Shown piece by piece: positions 23,561 to 46,900 of a stretch of DNA of 64,000 nt. The notes below the pieces were generated by a model that was not told the DNA's origin, ran no database searches, and saw only the letters and a list, made by a program, of their open reading frames with translations. The translations under genes were made by a program, and so were the position numbers. Each line of letters begins with the position of its first letter. Positions within the stretch are counted from its first letter, which is position 1. This DNA is from Prinia subflava (Eukaryota; Chordata; Aves; Passeriformes; Cisticolidae), in contig NC_086259.1 in the NCBI RefSeq assembly GCF_021018805.1, positions 14,351,001 through 14,415,000 on the forward strand, written 5' to 3'.

Positions 23561-25790
23561 AAGCAGTAGCATCTCCCCTTAGCTCCAGCCTTCCAGGGTT
23601 GAGGATCCATGACCTCTCTCTATCTCCCAAGGTGCTTCGTGGGGTTATATTTCAGCCTGAAGACGGCCGGTGAGTGTGTTATGGGCAAGTCTGCCCTTCC
23701 CAGCACTGGGCAGTCAGCCCAGCTCCATCGCCGTGCGCTGGGAATCTGCAGGGGGAGCTGATGGAGATGGGTGCTAGTGCCCGCTGCAGGCTGCTCGCTG
23801 GAGGATGGATGCCCATGGCAGGATGCTGAAGGAAGGGCTTTTCCAGAAATGCCCCAGGCGTTCTGCCAAAGTGAAACTGCAGTCCCAAAGCAAGGGCAAG
23901 AGGCGGAAGCCAGGTGACCTCCTTGGAGCAACAGGACTGAGCACATCAATCCCTCCACTCATCCAGGAAGGTGCTGGACCAGGAAGCGCTCCTGTGTCCC
24001 ATGACATGCTGCACAGCTTCCCTTGACTCAGGATTTGGCACTGTTGGCTCAGCTTGGCCCCATTAGAGTCTCAGGAAAGATGCTGAGGGAGAGGCAGAGC
24101 TGTTCTCAGCCAGCAGCCTGGGTCCCTGTGACCAGCATCCACCAGGATGGAGAGTGACAGCTGCCTTCTTCTCCTAAATTGCCCCTTTCTGACAAACTTC
24201 CAGGCTCCAATCTGCCAGTCTAGGAGATCACCGAGCTTTCCCAGAGGTCGAATGACTCAGGAGCAGGTGGTCCCTGGAAGGGATGGGTGACTTTACCCTC
24301 CTGCCACATGCAGCCAGGTCCCCAGTGCTTCTGAAACCACCTCCTGTGTGAAGGCAAAGGCAGGAAGTATCGCCCTGCAGGGACAGCGTCTTCACAGAGC
24401 CCAACCACAGCTCAAAGCTCTTCTCAAGGAGGTGACTGGGGAGAACATGGCTCAGCCTCTGCCAAGGCACCTCCTTGAGCCTCCTGAGCTACATCAGGAT
24501 GGATGAGCACCAGGAGGACAAAAGGCACAGGGTGTTCACCACCCGTGGAGTCAGCAACCACCAGCAGCTGTCCTGGCCAGATCCATGCTTTTTCCAGGCT
24601 GAGAGGAGGCTAGGCTATTGGTATCAGAACTTCTCTAAAGGGCACCATCTCCCAGCTTTGTCATGCAAGGATATTCAGGACACAGAGGGAGCAGCTGTCT
24701 CCTTTCATGCATCAGAATGGCCTCTCTGGAAGACTAGAAGCACAGAGGAGCTCCAGGCAAGTTGCATCCACAGATCATTCTCCAAAATACTGGTTCCCAC
24801 TTGCTGGAACATTCTGAGCACCAGCGCAGCACAACATGTACTCTAGGAGTGAGCCAGACATCCATGTGCATGAGTGTTCTCTGCCTCTGTGCAAGCCCAG
24901 GCACAGCAGGATGTCTGGAGCAACACATCTCCTCCGTGTCCAGCAGAGAACAGCAGCCCAAGCACCAGGGATGGGAGTCAGGCCAAGCCACGGGCAGAGG
25001 CAGTGATGCTCTTTGGATCTATCCCAGCCCTGGCTTTCCACTCAGAGCCCAGGGCCCAGCTTTTCCAGCACCGATAACAGCTCTTGGCTTGAGCAGAATT
25101 GTTCTGTCCATACTCAGGCTTTGGATGCTGCCCTTGGATGTGTCCTTGGCAGCAGGCTGGGATATTGCTCTGCATCTCTCCAAAACAGCTCCTCCAACAG
25201 CAAACCTAAAGCCTGCAAGAGGCACAAGCAGAGATCTCTGCCCAAGGCAGGAGCCTGAGCTCAAATCAAATAAAACCCAGTCTGCGTAACAGGACCATCG
25301 ACTGAGCAAGCACAGAGAAACCAGGTCAACTGAGCAGATCGCAAGGTAACACGCCAGGCTGGGGAACAAAGGAGGATGGCCACAGGGTGAGAGCTTCCAT
25401 CCTCACTAAACCTCTACTGGAGTCTGTGAAGAAAGTTCTAGAATCAGATCACAATAAAGAAGTTGCTCAGAAATCGCTCCTCAGATCTGGGTTAAGGGTT
25501 AGGGTTGAGAGCCAAAGAGCCTTGAGCGCCAGAACATTGGCACTGGAAAAGGCCTGCCAAGGCCATCATGGCAAAGGCCCCACCATTGCTACACACAGGG
25601 CAGCACACCCTGATTTAGGGTCATGGACAGGTACCTTGCATTTGGCAGGGGGCAGAGGGAACACCTGCAGTGAGAAAGGAGCTGGTCCCTGTTGACAGCA
25701 TCCTTCTGGGAAGGGCAGCTTTTCCATCTGGAGATGGCTGCCAGGTCGTGTACACAAAGAAAGCAGCCAGTGAGCACACGTGTTAATCCG
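23561..25790. other. Intergenic stretch between CARMIL2 and CTCF
   Basis: I see no exon with recognisable protein similarity, no RNA gene and no clear LTR here. Open frames are short and look like chance. Composition is moderate GC with many CA/TG dinucleotides. A short TTAGGG-like string near 25490-25508 is two imperfect units only. A weak degenerate CR1-like patch may lie near 25530-25600, but I would not call it. Regulatory elements for CARMIL2 could be here. Confidence 0.5.
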
Positions 25791-25796
25791 TTATTA

Positions 25797-28128
25797 TTTA
25801 TTAGCTGTACAGCAGTATATTCTCCTTCCCAGCTTTCAAACCCCATTACATATTTTATAACAGTATTTTTTTTCCCCATGTTGGCTTCCTAAAATAATGA
25901 AAAATATCACACAGTACAGCTAAGTACAAAAATGCATCAACCTAGAGTCTGATAGCTAAACTGATAGCTCTCTTAAAAGCGATACATAGAAGAAAAATTT
26001 GTTTGAAATCAGCAAGACTGAGGCTCTATAAAAAGCTTACATATTTTAACATGTGACATTTTCATATACAGGCATCATTTGTATTTCACATTATTCCTTT
26101 TCTTGTCTTTATCAGAGATTCAAAAATTGTAGAATTACTGACCTATTAATAAAATTTCCTGGCCCAGGCTGAGGGCTGCAGTGACCCACTTATAAATCAC
26201 CACTTTTGTCTTAACATAGGATTCATAAACACAAAATACAACTACAAGATAGAGCAAAGAAAATGTATTTGTGAAATTATAACTCAAAAAGGTTAATTAT
26301 ATGTTTCAAATCGGTTGCATGGTCACATCCAGAGGGCAGTGGTCAACGGCTCAGACTCCAGATGGACAGCAGCGACTGGTGCCCCTCAGGGGTCCATACT
26401 GGGACCAGTGTTATTTAATATCATCATTAATGGAATAGAGGAAGGGATTGAGTGCACCCTCAGCAGGTTTGAAACACCTAAAGGACAGGGCTATCCAGGG
26501 CCACACTTGGACAAGAAGAGGCCCACGGGAACTGCAGGAGGCTTAACAAGACCCAAGTGAAGGTGGTGCACTTGGTCTGGGGCAACCCCCGGGACCAATC
26601 CAGGCTGGGAATGAACAGATCCAGTGCAGCCCTGGGGAGAAGGACTTGGGGGAGCTGGGGAGGGAGACTGGATATGCCCCAGCCGTGTGTGCTGGGCTGC
26701 ACACAAAGCCCTGTGGGCAGCAGGAAGGGGAGAATTCTGCCCCTCTGCTGCACTCAGGTGAGACCCCACCTGCAGCATTGCATCCAGGACATCAAACTGT
26801 CAGAGCGAGTCCAGAGGAGGCCACAAACATGATTTGAGGGATGGAGCACCATTCCTATGAGGAAAGACAGAGAGCTGGAGGTATTCAGCCTGGAGAAGAG
26901 AAGGTTTTGGGATGACCTAATTGTGGCCTTACAGAACTCGCAGGGAGCCTACAAGAATGCTGGAGAGGGACTTTTGGCAAGGGAATGGAGAGACAGGACA
27001 ACAGGGAATGGCTTTAAACTGACAGAGGGCAAGGTTAGATGGCCTATTAGGAAGAAATTCTTCCTTGTAAGGGTGGTGAGGCCCTGGCACAGGTTGTCCA
27101 GACAAACTGTTGCTGCCCCATCCCTGGAAGTGTTCAAGGCCAGGTTGGACAGAGCTTGGAGGAAGCTGTTCTACCAAAAGGTGTCCCTGCCCATGGGACA
27201 GACTAGATGTTCTGTAAGTGCCTTCTAACCCAAGCCAGTCTAAGATTCTATAAAATACATTTTTTTTTTTGTGCTTCAAAACCAGATTTCACATGTGAGT
27301 TTCTCTTTTTCTGCAAGCAACAGTCTGGGTACATCTTTTCTCTACCTTATCAACAGCTTTTCCAACATTTACACTCTATCAATTCTCTTGTCACTTGGTT
27401 TGAAAGGAATTAGAATACTGGGGTTTCTTTAAACTGCATTTTTTGCATACCTCTTAATTCATGGAAAAAGATTAAAATGTAAAAAAAAAAAGTTATTTAC
27501 AGGCTTGACCATTACAGAAATGCTTTGCAGAAAGCAAAGCAAATTAAGGACAGAAACCAGTTGGAGCATGCCAAAACTACCGTGTGCAGCTGACTTGGAG
27601 AACCGGAGCTACTCAGTGGGAGAAAGCAAAACAAAAAAACCAAAAAACCAACCAAAAAAACATTTTAAAAGTCTAAAACCCTCCCAAGTCTGCATTTACA
27701 GTTAAAAACACTACTGAGAGAAGAGGCTCAAGGACTCTGGGAACTGGAAGGGCAAGTCCGGAGTGGTTTTCCACATACTCTAGTCAAGGCTTCCACTTCT
27801 GTATATTAAAACTTGGTGCATGTAAACACGGCCCTTGGACCAGCTTTACAATGCAGTTCAGAGCAAAACTAAATCAAGCATCTCAGAGGAAACCCTCAAG
27901 GACTCCAAAATATTTCCTAATGTTCCATGATCCTGTAATGCTAACATAAAACAGCAAGTTCTAGTTAAATCACATTCTAACATCGTCTTATTTCCCAGTA
28001 TGTTTGGTAAAATGGTCTAAAATGATGCATTTCCCAAAGCCAAGAAAAAAGATTAAAGGAAAAAAATAGATTTGAGCCGCTTAAACACAGCCCAGGCCAG
28101 TTCAGTCAGCCAACGTGGTCTTCCTCCA
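25797..28128 (-). other. CTCF: Probable CTCF 3' UTR, with a distal poly(A) signal
   Basis: Directly downstream of the CTCF stop the minus strand is AT-rich, non-coding and rich in U tracts, as expected of a long 3' UTR. A canonical AATAAA occurs on the minus strand at 25797-25802, before composition changes to the intergenic type. Between about 26310 and 27262 a CR1 LINE interrupts it. I saw no convincing nearer AATAAA in 27.3-28.1 kb, so the transcript may read through the CR1. The end point is inference. Confidence 0.5.
26310..27262 (+). mobile_element. CR1 LINE fragment with reverse-transcriptase remnant and full 3' end
   Basis: Around 26378-26430 the plus strand encodes [15 protein letters not shown], the conserved CR1 reverse-transcriptase motif. 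Downstream are decayed pieces of the rest of ORF2 and the 3' UTR, including gaagaaattcttccttgtaa and a tail (agactagatgttctgtaagt, then gattctataaaata). It is 5'-truncated, with frameshifts, so inactive. It lies antisense to CTCF, inside the inferred 3' UTR of that gene. Confidence 0.88.
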
Positions 28129-38413
<10,285 letters not shown>

Positions 38414-38987
38414 CTAGAAACATCCAACCCATCCTGATGATATTCAGAAAAGAGGAGCTGAGAGCTGTAGGTCTCCACAAGCCCATCACCACTGCAAACC
38501 AAGGCAATCACAGAATGCTGCCTGCAGTGAGACAATGTATCATCAGCCTCTTGGAAAGGAAGAAAAAAGCAAGGCTGAGAGATTAAGTGCTACACATGTT
38601 CCTATTTCTCAAAGACCACAAATCCCACCAGCAAGATGCACAGCAGTATTATTCCTTACTGAGCTTGTTTAATCATTTCACATAGCTTAGCAGTACCAGA
38701 GGCAGTCTGTGGCTATAAATTTTAAAGGTACAAAATCACCACACTGTTAAAATCAAAAAGCCAACCTTAGAGAAAGTAATGCATTTGAGAACTGCATAAC
38801 TTTTCCAGGATGTTGGGGGTTAGATTTGGTTTTTTTTTCTTCTCACAGAATTTCTTCCCATAAGTTTCCAAGAAGCCTTAATGACTACTTAGTCAGAACA
38901 AAAAGGGGTACTTGAGGGATATGGCAGCACGAGGCTACACCTATTGTTTCTGAGTCCCTGGGAGTGTCCCTCAGAGGGGAGAGAGGA

Positions 38988-39600
38988 TGAGCTTTGGGAA
39001 AGGCAAAAAGACAGATCTGGGGAAGGGAGAGGCACTCTTGCTCTCAGCGCCGAGGAGGACGGTCAGGCTGCCCTCTGCCTCTGCCTCGTCCTGGGAAATC
39101 CATCGTCATCTGCTGTGTACCCGGGAATCCTGAACTCGCTTTCTCCAGCCTCTCCCCCCACCGCCGCTGCTTCTTCGGACCTTTGAGGCTCTCCTGCTAC
39201 TCTGTAGCCCTGCACTGCCCAGCCCTGCCGGGACAGCCCTGCCTCCAGCTGCCAGCGCAGAGCTCCTCATCTGATCCACCAGCCCGGGACTTTTCCTTCC
39301 TTCCAGTTCGGCCTCTCGGAGTCCTGCAGGGGCACCCAGATCAAACTGCTCTGGGCTTTTGTAAAAGAAAGCCCTCAAGGTTCTTGATTCTGTTTATTAT
39401 TGATTCTGTAGTTGTTGTTTGTTTGTCGTTTTGTCCTATATACTAGTAAAGAACTGTTATTCCTACCCCCATACCTCTGCCTGAAAGCTCCTTTAATTTT
39501 CCTTTTAATTGGAATAATTTGGAGGGAGGGGATTTGAATTCTCCATCTCTAGGGAGGTCCTGCCCCTTCCTAGCAGATATCTGTCTTTCAAACCAAGACA
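38988..39600 (+). mobile_element. Solo LTR of an endogenous retrovirus with 5-bp target duplication
   Basis: The 613-bp block starts TG and ends CA and is flanked on both sides by GAGGA (38983-38987 and 39601-39605). Its last 200 bp (a TTGTTTGTTTG tract, then ctatatactagtaaagaact, cccatacctctgcctgaaag, aaaccaagaca) are the kind of sequence I associate with abundant songbird ERVL-type LTRs; that family assignment is from memory. No internal region or second LTR follows, so it is what remains after LTR-LTR recombination. It lies about 0.7 kb upstream of the first CTCF coding exon. Confidence 0.7.
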
Positions 39601-41759
39601 GAGGAATGCACCAAGAATTAAGCACAAGAACGTAAGTTGCACTTATTTCGTATCAAACTGCTATTACTTTAAGTCTAAGCTCCTCTGAACAACATAAGGA
39701 CATAAAGGAGTCAGGCATGTATGTCTCTTGAAGCAGGGTGGAGTTCAATTCCTGCTCCTGCCTCTGGCACTGCTGGGCCCTGAGTGGATCTGAAGATGCA
39801 CTGTGCACTCCCTCCTTGGCTGAACGAGCTCAGATAAAAATCTTAATTCAATGTAAAGGATGTGGACTCTGAGCTGGCTGGACTCTAAGGATCTCACAAT
39901 ACCTGTGTTAAATCCATCCATATAGTCACAAATACAGAAGCTCAGCTTTTTAATGGGCTTTAAACTGTAACTCTGACAAGTGCTGCATGCAAACATAACA
40001 CTGCGATTTTGTGCCTCCTCAGATCACCCAGTGTTCTTCACTGCAGTTGGGGAAAAATTTTAAACTCCTGTATTCTCATTATGCAGGAAGGTTGTTTCAA
40101 GAGTAACAAGAAAAAGAAAACGTAATTTTGCAGCTGTTTTTTCCCCAAATGAAAGGAATAAGATTATAGTAAAGGAGCATTTTGTAAGTTCATCTCTGTT
40201 CCAGGTGGTTCACTTTGTAAAAATAAAAGGTAGTGCCTAACCACACCAAACACTTTCCCTGCATCAGGATACCATTTTTTATACCCCTCATTAAGCACGA
40301 AAAAGGTACCAGGGTCAATTCTGGGTACGAAGAAAGGAACACAAAAGCCAGCTTCCTTACTAAGCCTGTGAAAAATTCCTGAATCCAGTTCCAGATTTGC
40401 TGAGAGACTTCTGTATATTCCCATTAGACTGACTGGCCTCTCAGACCAGCTAAGTGAATTAATATAAATATTTAATCTCCCTTACTAATTCAACACTTTA
40501 AAATCCCCATACTATTTTCAAATATCTACACTTAATCTTGCATACTGAATTTTGATTTTACACAAGACATAAACATGAAGCACAGCTATCAAGTCTCTAT
40601 TAGCTTTAAAAATTATAAAACATGTAATTTCTATTATTTTTAGACAGCTCTTGCTTTTACTCTACTGTCTTTTCTAGTATCCTCCACTTCTGCTGTGAAA
40701 ACAAAGCTCATGTTCTTCAGCCTGCCCAGGCTAGGGACATAAATTAACATCCTGTCTTGACACTCGTGATGTTGTGGGCAGCCACAGTCTCCAGAGGGCA
40801 CCAGATACCCAGGAATACCGACATATGGCTCATGCACACTCCCTGCAGGGATCCCGCCTCTCCTTCCCTTTACCACCCGTCAGCTTTTCAAGTCGGAGCA
40901 AATCCATATGGACAAACAGCTGAAGTACACGAGATGATGTAAGTACTTAACACCAGACAGCAGGCAATCAGAACAGAGCAGGTCTTTGGCTTACAGCAAC
41001 TGCAAAAATGTTTTACAATTATTTTAAGTATTTGCAGGGAGAAGACTTTCCAGGTGACCAAAAATGTCTGAACAAATAAAGGAAGGACATAGCTAAACAA
41101 CAAATAAAAATGTGATAAATGGGCAAGGAGGTAACAATAAAATATGTAAGACAGAGGGAAAAAATGGCAGAAGTCCATCTGCAAAGCTCATGCAACTCTG
41201 GTGCTGAGCAGAGGTCTGCAACCTTGATACAAGCACAGGCAGCTCTGAGCAGAGGTGGAGCCCCCATAAAGACCTTCACATTCACTGTTAATATCAGTTG
41301 GTAATAACACCAAGTCACCTGAAAGCAAGCCAACAGGCCAAAATTAGCCAATGTCCTCTATGATTCTTTAGTGGAGTAGTAGGAAGGCACCACTTCTGAC
41401 TTGTAAAGCAGAAAATTTTATGTCCACCAAGGAACAGCCCACTGGCATACATGAAGACTTTGGCATACAGCTCACACTGTCAGGAAGTTTGCCAGCCTAG
41501 GAATGCAGGTGTACAGGGACACGAAGGAAATGCCTGCAGCAGGACTCAGGTTAAAGACACTCACAGTGAGGGGCGAACCCGTGGGAAAGGAATGGACGGA
41601 TTCTTACAGCCGTCCGGTAAAGAAACTCAGACGCCACTACTGCTCCGTGACCCTCTGTCACCTCTCACCCCGATCCATGTCGCGCGGCTATCGGGGGTCA
41701 CACGGCGGGGCACGGCTGCCCCCGCGCGGCGAGATGCCGCACTGCACCGGGGCCGGGGC

Positions 41760-42540
41760 CGCTGCCTCCATCCTGCCTGCCACTGCACCCTGACCCTGAC
41801 ACCTCCATCCCTGCCTGCCACTGCACCGGGACCGAGGCCGCCGCCTCCATCCCTGCCTGCCACTGCACCCCGAACCTGCCACCTCCATCCTGCCTGCCAC
41901 TGCACCCTGACCCTGCCACCTCCATCCCTGCCTGCCACTGCACCCTGACCCTGCCACCTCCATCCCTGCCTGCCACTGCACCCCGACCCTGCCACCTCCA
42001 CCCCTGCCTGCCACTGCATCCTGACCCTGCCACCTCCATCCTGCCTGTTACTGCACCCTGACCCTTCCACCTCCATCCCTGCCTGCCACTGCACCGGGAC
42101 CGAGGCCGCCGCCTCCATCCCTGCCTGCCACTGCACCGGGACCGAGGCCGCCGCCTCCATCCCTGCCTGCCACTGCACCGGGACCGAGGCCGCCACCTCC
42201 ATCCCTGCCTGCCACTGCATCCTGACCCTGCCACCTCCATCCTGCCTGCTACTGCATCCTGACCCTGCCACCTCCATCCCTGCCTGCCACTGCATCCCGA
42301 CCCTGCCACCGCACCCTGACCCTGCTACTGCATCCTGACCCTGCTACCTCCATCCCTGCCTGCCACTGCACCGACCCTGCCACCTCCATCCCTGCCTGCC
42401 ACTGCACCCCGACCCTGCCACCTCACCCCGACCCTGCCACCTCCATCCCTGCCACCTCCATCCCTGCCTGCCACTGCACCCCGACCCTGCCACCTCCATC
42501 CCTGCCTGCCACTGCACCCCGACCCTGCCACCTCCAAGTC
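41760..42540. repeat. C-rich minisatellite with 38-bp and 42-bp unit variants
   Basis: Head-to-tail units read (plus) catccctgcctgccactgca then ccctgaccctgccacctc, 38 bp, with one-base-shorter forms. A second form of 42 bp has ccgggaccgaggccgccgcc in the second half. The two forms are interspersed in small blocks (42-bp units near 41815-41860 and 42075-42200). A decayed tail runs on to about 42655. Strand asymmetry is strong: the plus strand is C-rich and nearly free of G runs. It lies in the CTCF 5' intron. Confidence 0.95.
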
Positions 42541-43797
42541 ACCTCTCTGTCCCTGTCTGCCCCTTCCACTGTCCCAGTACACGCTGCATCCTGACACTGC
42601 CACTTCCACTGTCCCTGCCCACTGCTGCACCCTGATCCAGACCTCCTGGCCTTCAACATCCAGCACACGGATCAGCACTTACTCCTGCCTATTACAAAGT
42701 ATCCAGCATTGTCTGTTCCTTCCCATCAAAGGTAGTTATCTGAAAATGTCTGGTTTTAAACCAAACTCTTGCCACAGAGGAAATGTCACAATATACTAAA
42801 TGTCATAATAACAACATATAAAATTACAGAAATATACAGGCATCGTCTCATTCGATGCTTTGGACAGCCCAAAAATCTCATGAAACTGCTGAGATTTCCT
42901 CAAGAAGTATGGATTTACAAATCTCAAACTTCTTTAACTGTGGGGTGGGGACACAGGATGTACCCTAAATCTGACAGGAAAATGCATAGGTGCTCTCCTA
43001 TTAAATAAGCTCTCTGTAAAGACTCCATCTCTCTTGCAGTGAGCTTTGCACTGGCTGTCTGTGCCATTTTTCATTTACTCTGACTTGAACAATTTGCTAC
43101 CTTTTTTACTTTTTTTTTTCTTTACCCCAATTCTCCTTTTACATAAAGTGAGTCTCACAGGCAAGTTTTGTATTTATTGGAGGACATGTGTCATTTGCTA
43201 CAATTAAGATCATTATAGCAGAACACCAGGAATAAAAACTGCAGAGTTTCTCTCAACTTTTTATTTCTGGCTTTTGTCTCCAGCTCTCTTCCTACCAGGT
43301 ACTGCTACCTTACACCAACAGCTGAGTTCCACAATGACTGAATCTAAAAAGGAAAACAAAGCAGCAGGTTAAAAGATGCAGTAAATCAAGACTGAAAAAA
43401 AGCAGAAGAGAAAATATTCCATAATAAGGAGAATGACAAAAAAAAAAAAAAGACCAAAGATCTGAGAACACAACTCCCACTAAATAGCTCAAGCCAGGCC
43501 TTGCACAGGGCTCACTCAGCAGGCTCTACTGAGAGACACCGTGACACCAAACAGCTCAGTGCACTGTCACAGTTAGCCAGGTAAGGAGCTGTGACATTCA
43601 AACAGACCTAAGCTTGCTCAGACAACTGATGGACAGCCCATCTAAAAAGCTAGAAGAAGCAGAAATACGAAGTGCTGTGCATTTCATACAACTGACACTC
43701 CATTTGAATGAAAGCAATCAAAAGGTTGCTTAAAAGAAAGTAATTTAGTGCCAACTGTCCTACTGAGCACAGCACAGGAGAGTCTCAGCCCAGATAA

Positions 43798-43935
43798 ACT
43801 CACTTTCTTCCCACTATCCAATCTAACCACGCCCTGTGGCAGTGGGAAGCCATTCCTCCTTGTCCTGTCCCTCCATGCCCTTGTCCTAAGTCCCTCTCCG
43901 GCTCTCTTGAAGCCCCTTTAGGTACTTGAAGTGAA
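43798..43935 (-). mobile_element. CR1 LINE fragment, minus orientation
   Basis: The plus strand here (ccattcctccttgtcctgtc, catgcccttgtcctaagtcc, ctctccggctctcttgaagc, ccctttaggtactt) is the antisense of a familiar internal segment of the avian CR1 3' region. It is short, without either end, and decayed. Confidence 0.75.
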
Positions 43936-46900
43936 TTGCAGAAGCACTGAAAACAACTTGCTGTAGTAGTCAATGCAGAAAGTACAAACCCAGAGACAGG
44001 GATGGTTAGTGACAGTGCTTAATTTTTTAGTGGTGTTACTTATAATAAAGCTACTATCAAAGAGGCATTTGTCTGCCTCTCAGCCATATTAAAATCAAGG
44101 AACTCTGAACTACATCAAGCTTCATGTACCAAATGATACAAAAATACTTATTTTTGCCAAACAAGGCACAGTCTCAATAAAAACTGCTGAAACACTACCA
44201 AAATTGGAAAGTACATTTAGTGCTGTAATATGCACTTAACTCAAGAAAAAAAAATAGAACTCCAATGGAAACAATGAAACCAAATGGAAAATAGAACTCC
44301 AATGGAAACCAATGAAACCAGTAAATTTTTGACATTCACAAAATAATGAAAAGTATCAGCAGCTACGTTAGTGCAAATAACCCTATCACTCTGCACCATA
44401 TTCAGGCCTTGAATTCAAGTCAATCCACATACACATCCCACTCAAAAACTGACATGGCTTTGACACTTATAGATTAGCCACTTATTAAAAATTACATGGG
44501 AGTGGAAATAAAGCCTAACTTAAACTAGTTAAAACTAATGTTAAAATAGGAGACTTACATTTCTCCTGCATTCCCTGAGAACCTTTGAAAGCTGAATAGA
44601 GGAATAAACAAAAACTTCAACTAATAGTCTGCAGTTATGCACTGTATATTCCACTTAAAGCAAGAGAAAGATTGAAAAAAAGTATTTTTATATATATAAA
44701 AAATACATAAAGATATATATCCAACAGGGTTTATAGACAACAGAGTTCTTCCTCCCCTGCTTGCAGGTCACACGTCTGTGTAAGTATTTAAGGGCATGAG
44801 CAGATGCAGATTAACTGCAGGAGCGCTTGGCCATTCTCATTCCCACCATGAAACTGCCCTATCTTTTCCCTGAAATGTGTCCCAGCTAAGCACAGCCAAG
44901 GATAAGGCAGTTTAACAGGTAGGCAGCCTTTCCATTTCCTCAGCAGAGCTACCCTGATAAGAGATGAACATGGCATGAGCATAACTTACTCTAGAGCGGA
45001 CAGGCATACATCCAAACAGGCCAGCTGTGCCTTTCACATACAAAACTGCAAAGAGTTACGACCAACAGGAGAAACTAAAACATTAGGTAAGTTTCTCTCA
45101 CTAAGTAATTGTCTCTCAGTAAAAACTTAAGGCTTTCATTTGGCTACTGCAATCAATTCCATACCCACTGGTTATGACTGCTATGCCCATCTTCAGCTGC
45201 TTTCTCATTTCCTCCTTGCCACTTACAACACTGGTACCAAAAGCAAACAAGAAAAGTAAAATGGACAAACATTTATTGCTGCTTTAAATGAAAAAAGAGC
45301 AATCTCATTAAGCCACCATTAAGCAACTATTCTGAGAAATATTTCAGTATCTTGGAGGGCATAAGGAAAAGCAAGAAACCTAGAAGAGAAAAACAAACTT
45401 CACTACAGGTTAATCAATGTTTTTGCTTTTTCTCTGTATGAAAAGGGCCCTGTCAAGATTATGCCCCAAGAAATATATAAACCAGCTATGGCAATGAGAG
45501 TTGCAATTAGAAAATGCTGAGTTGTAGAAGGATGGTTTCCTTGAGTGCTGACCCTGTGAAGGGATCAGAGAAGACAGTCAGTGTTGGTGGTGGTTACCTA
45601 ACCAAGGTGTCTGTGCTGCGAGGTTGGTCTAAATAGGACAAGAAGAGCACACTGTTCCAGGAGTGATTCAAAGCTTTTAAGTGGATCCCTACACTAAACT
45701 GACATCTAGAGGAAACCACTTTTTCCTCACTAACAAGACAGGAGACCAGATTTTGAACTTGTGTAACAGTTCCACGGTCCCTGTAAGACAGGTAAATACA
45801 GCATTCACTGTCCAAAGAGCTGCTCTCAGCTTCTTCCTTCACAGTGACAGAATAATTCACCATAATCAGTTTGATCAAGAACTAATTCCAGCTGAAAACC
45901 AATGCAGAGAAAAACAATTCTGTTAGAGCATGTTCAGTTCCTGACCCAATTCCTCACACGAATACTTTGGTAAAGGAAAGGGATCACCTTAAGCTGCAGT
46001 ACCAGCATAAAGCTGTCAGCAAACCACAGCACCAAGGAATTTTGTATCCTGTGAGCTAGGTGTCTACACTGAGCTGTGTCCCTCCACTCTGTGCCATCCA
46101 CCCAGGACACACTACAGTGAAAGTGCTTTCTCTCAAGCATACTGCAGCCCTCTGGATTACAGTGAGTCTGTGGGCAAGCAAACAGTCTGAATTCCATGGT
46201 ATTTATCTGTGATCAGATTTCCGTCTGTAATTTACTCACTGAGTTGCTACTGTGAAACAAAGGTACCTTTTACTTACGCTCCTGTGAAGGCAGCACACTC
46301 TGGCCCAGATATTATCAAAGGTGATCTTTACCTTTAACCCCTACAAACTCCCAAGGGCACAGCCCAGCCTGTCCCTAGCTACAGGACACTCCCCACACCC
46401 ACTTGGTGCAGTGTCAGAATCAAAATGCATCTTGTGCCATTTCTCTACTTCCTCACTTTTCTTTTTTCCTTGCTACTCCTGTAACCTACAGAAGAAATCT
46501 TCCTTGCTACTGCTGCGCAGGGATCCCAGCAGAGCTCTTTCCAATTTCATTGTGTCTCATGAAATGATGGAAAGCAATGAGAAGCTTCGTTCAGCACTGA
46601 CCCTTATTTTTCATTCAGCACACAGCACACACCTGTGATCTCCTGCAGTTACTCAGAATAAAGCTGACCTTTCACTTTGGATCAGGAACTCAGGGAGTTC
46701 ATGCAAGACATGAAAACAAATATATCCGGGGCCTCCAGCCAGGCAGAAGGAAACTCAATTCCACATCTTTCCTCAGCTGTTTGCTGAACAAGCTCCCTCT
46801 TAATCCTTGCACCTGACAGTGGCAGAAAGCCCCAGATCACGGCTCTTCCAGAACTAATACTGCTAATTCTGCTGTAATAAGCTGCAGCCTACAATGGAGA

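Noticed and set aside
25488..25508. Telomere-like ggttaagggttagggttgag
   Set aside because: It has only about two imperfect TTAGGG units, too short to call an interstitial telomeric repeat.
41627..42309. Open reading frames of 222 and 203 codons on the minus strand with repeating GRQGW-type peptides
   Set aside because: They are read-through of the minisatellite in different frames. Both exist only because the unit lacks stops, and the peptides have no family match.
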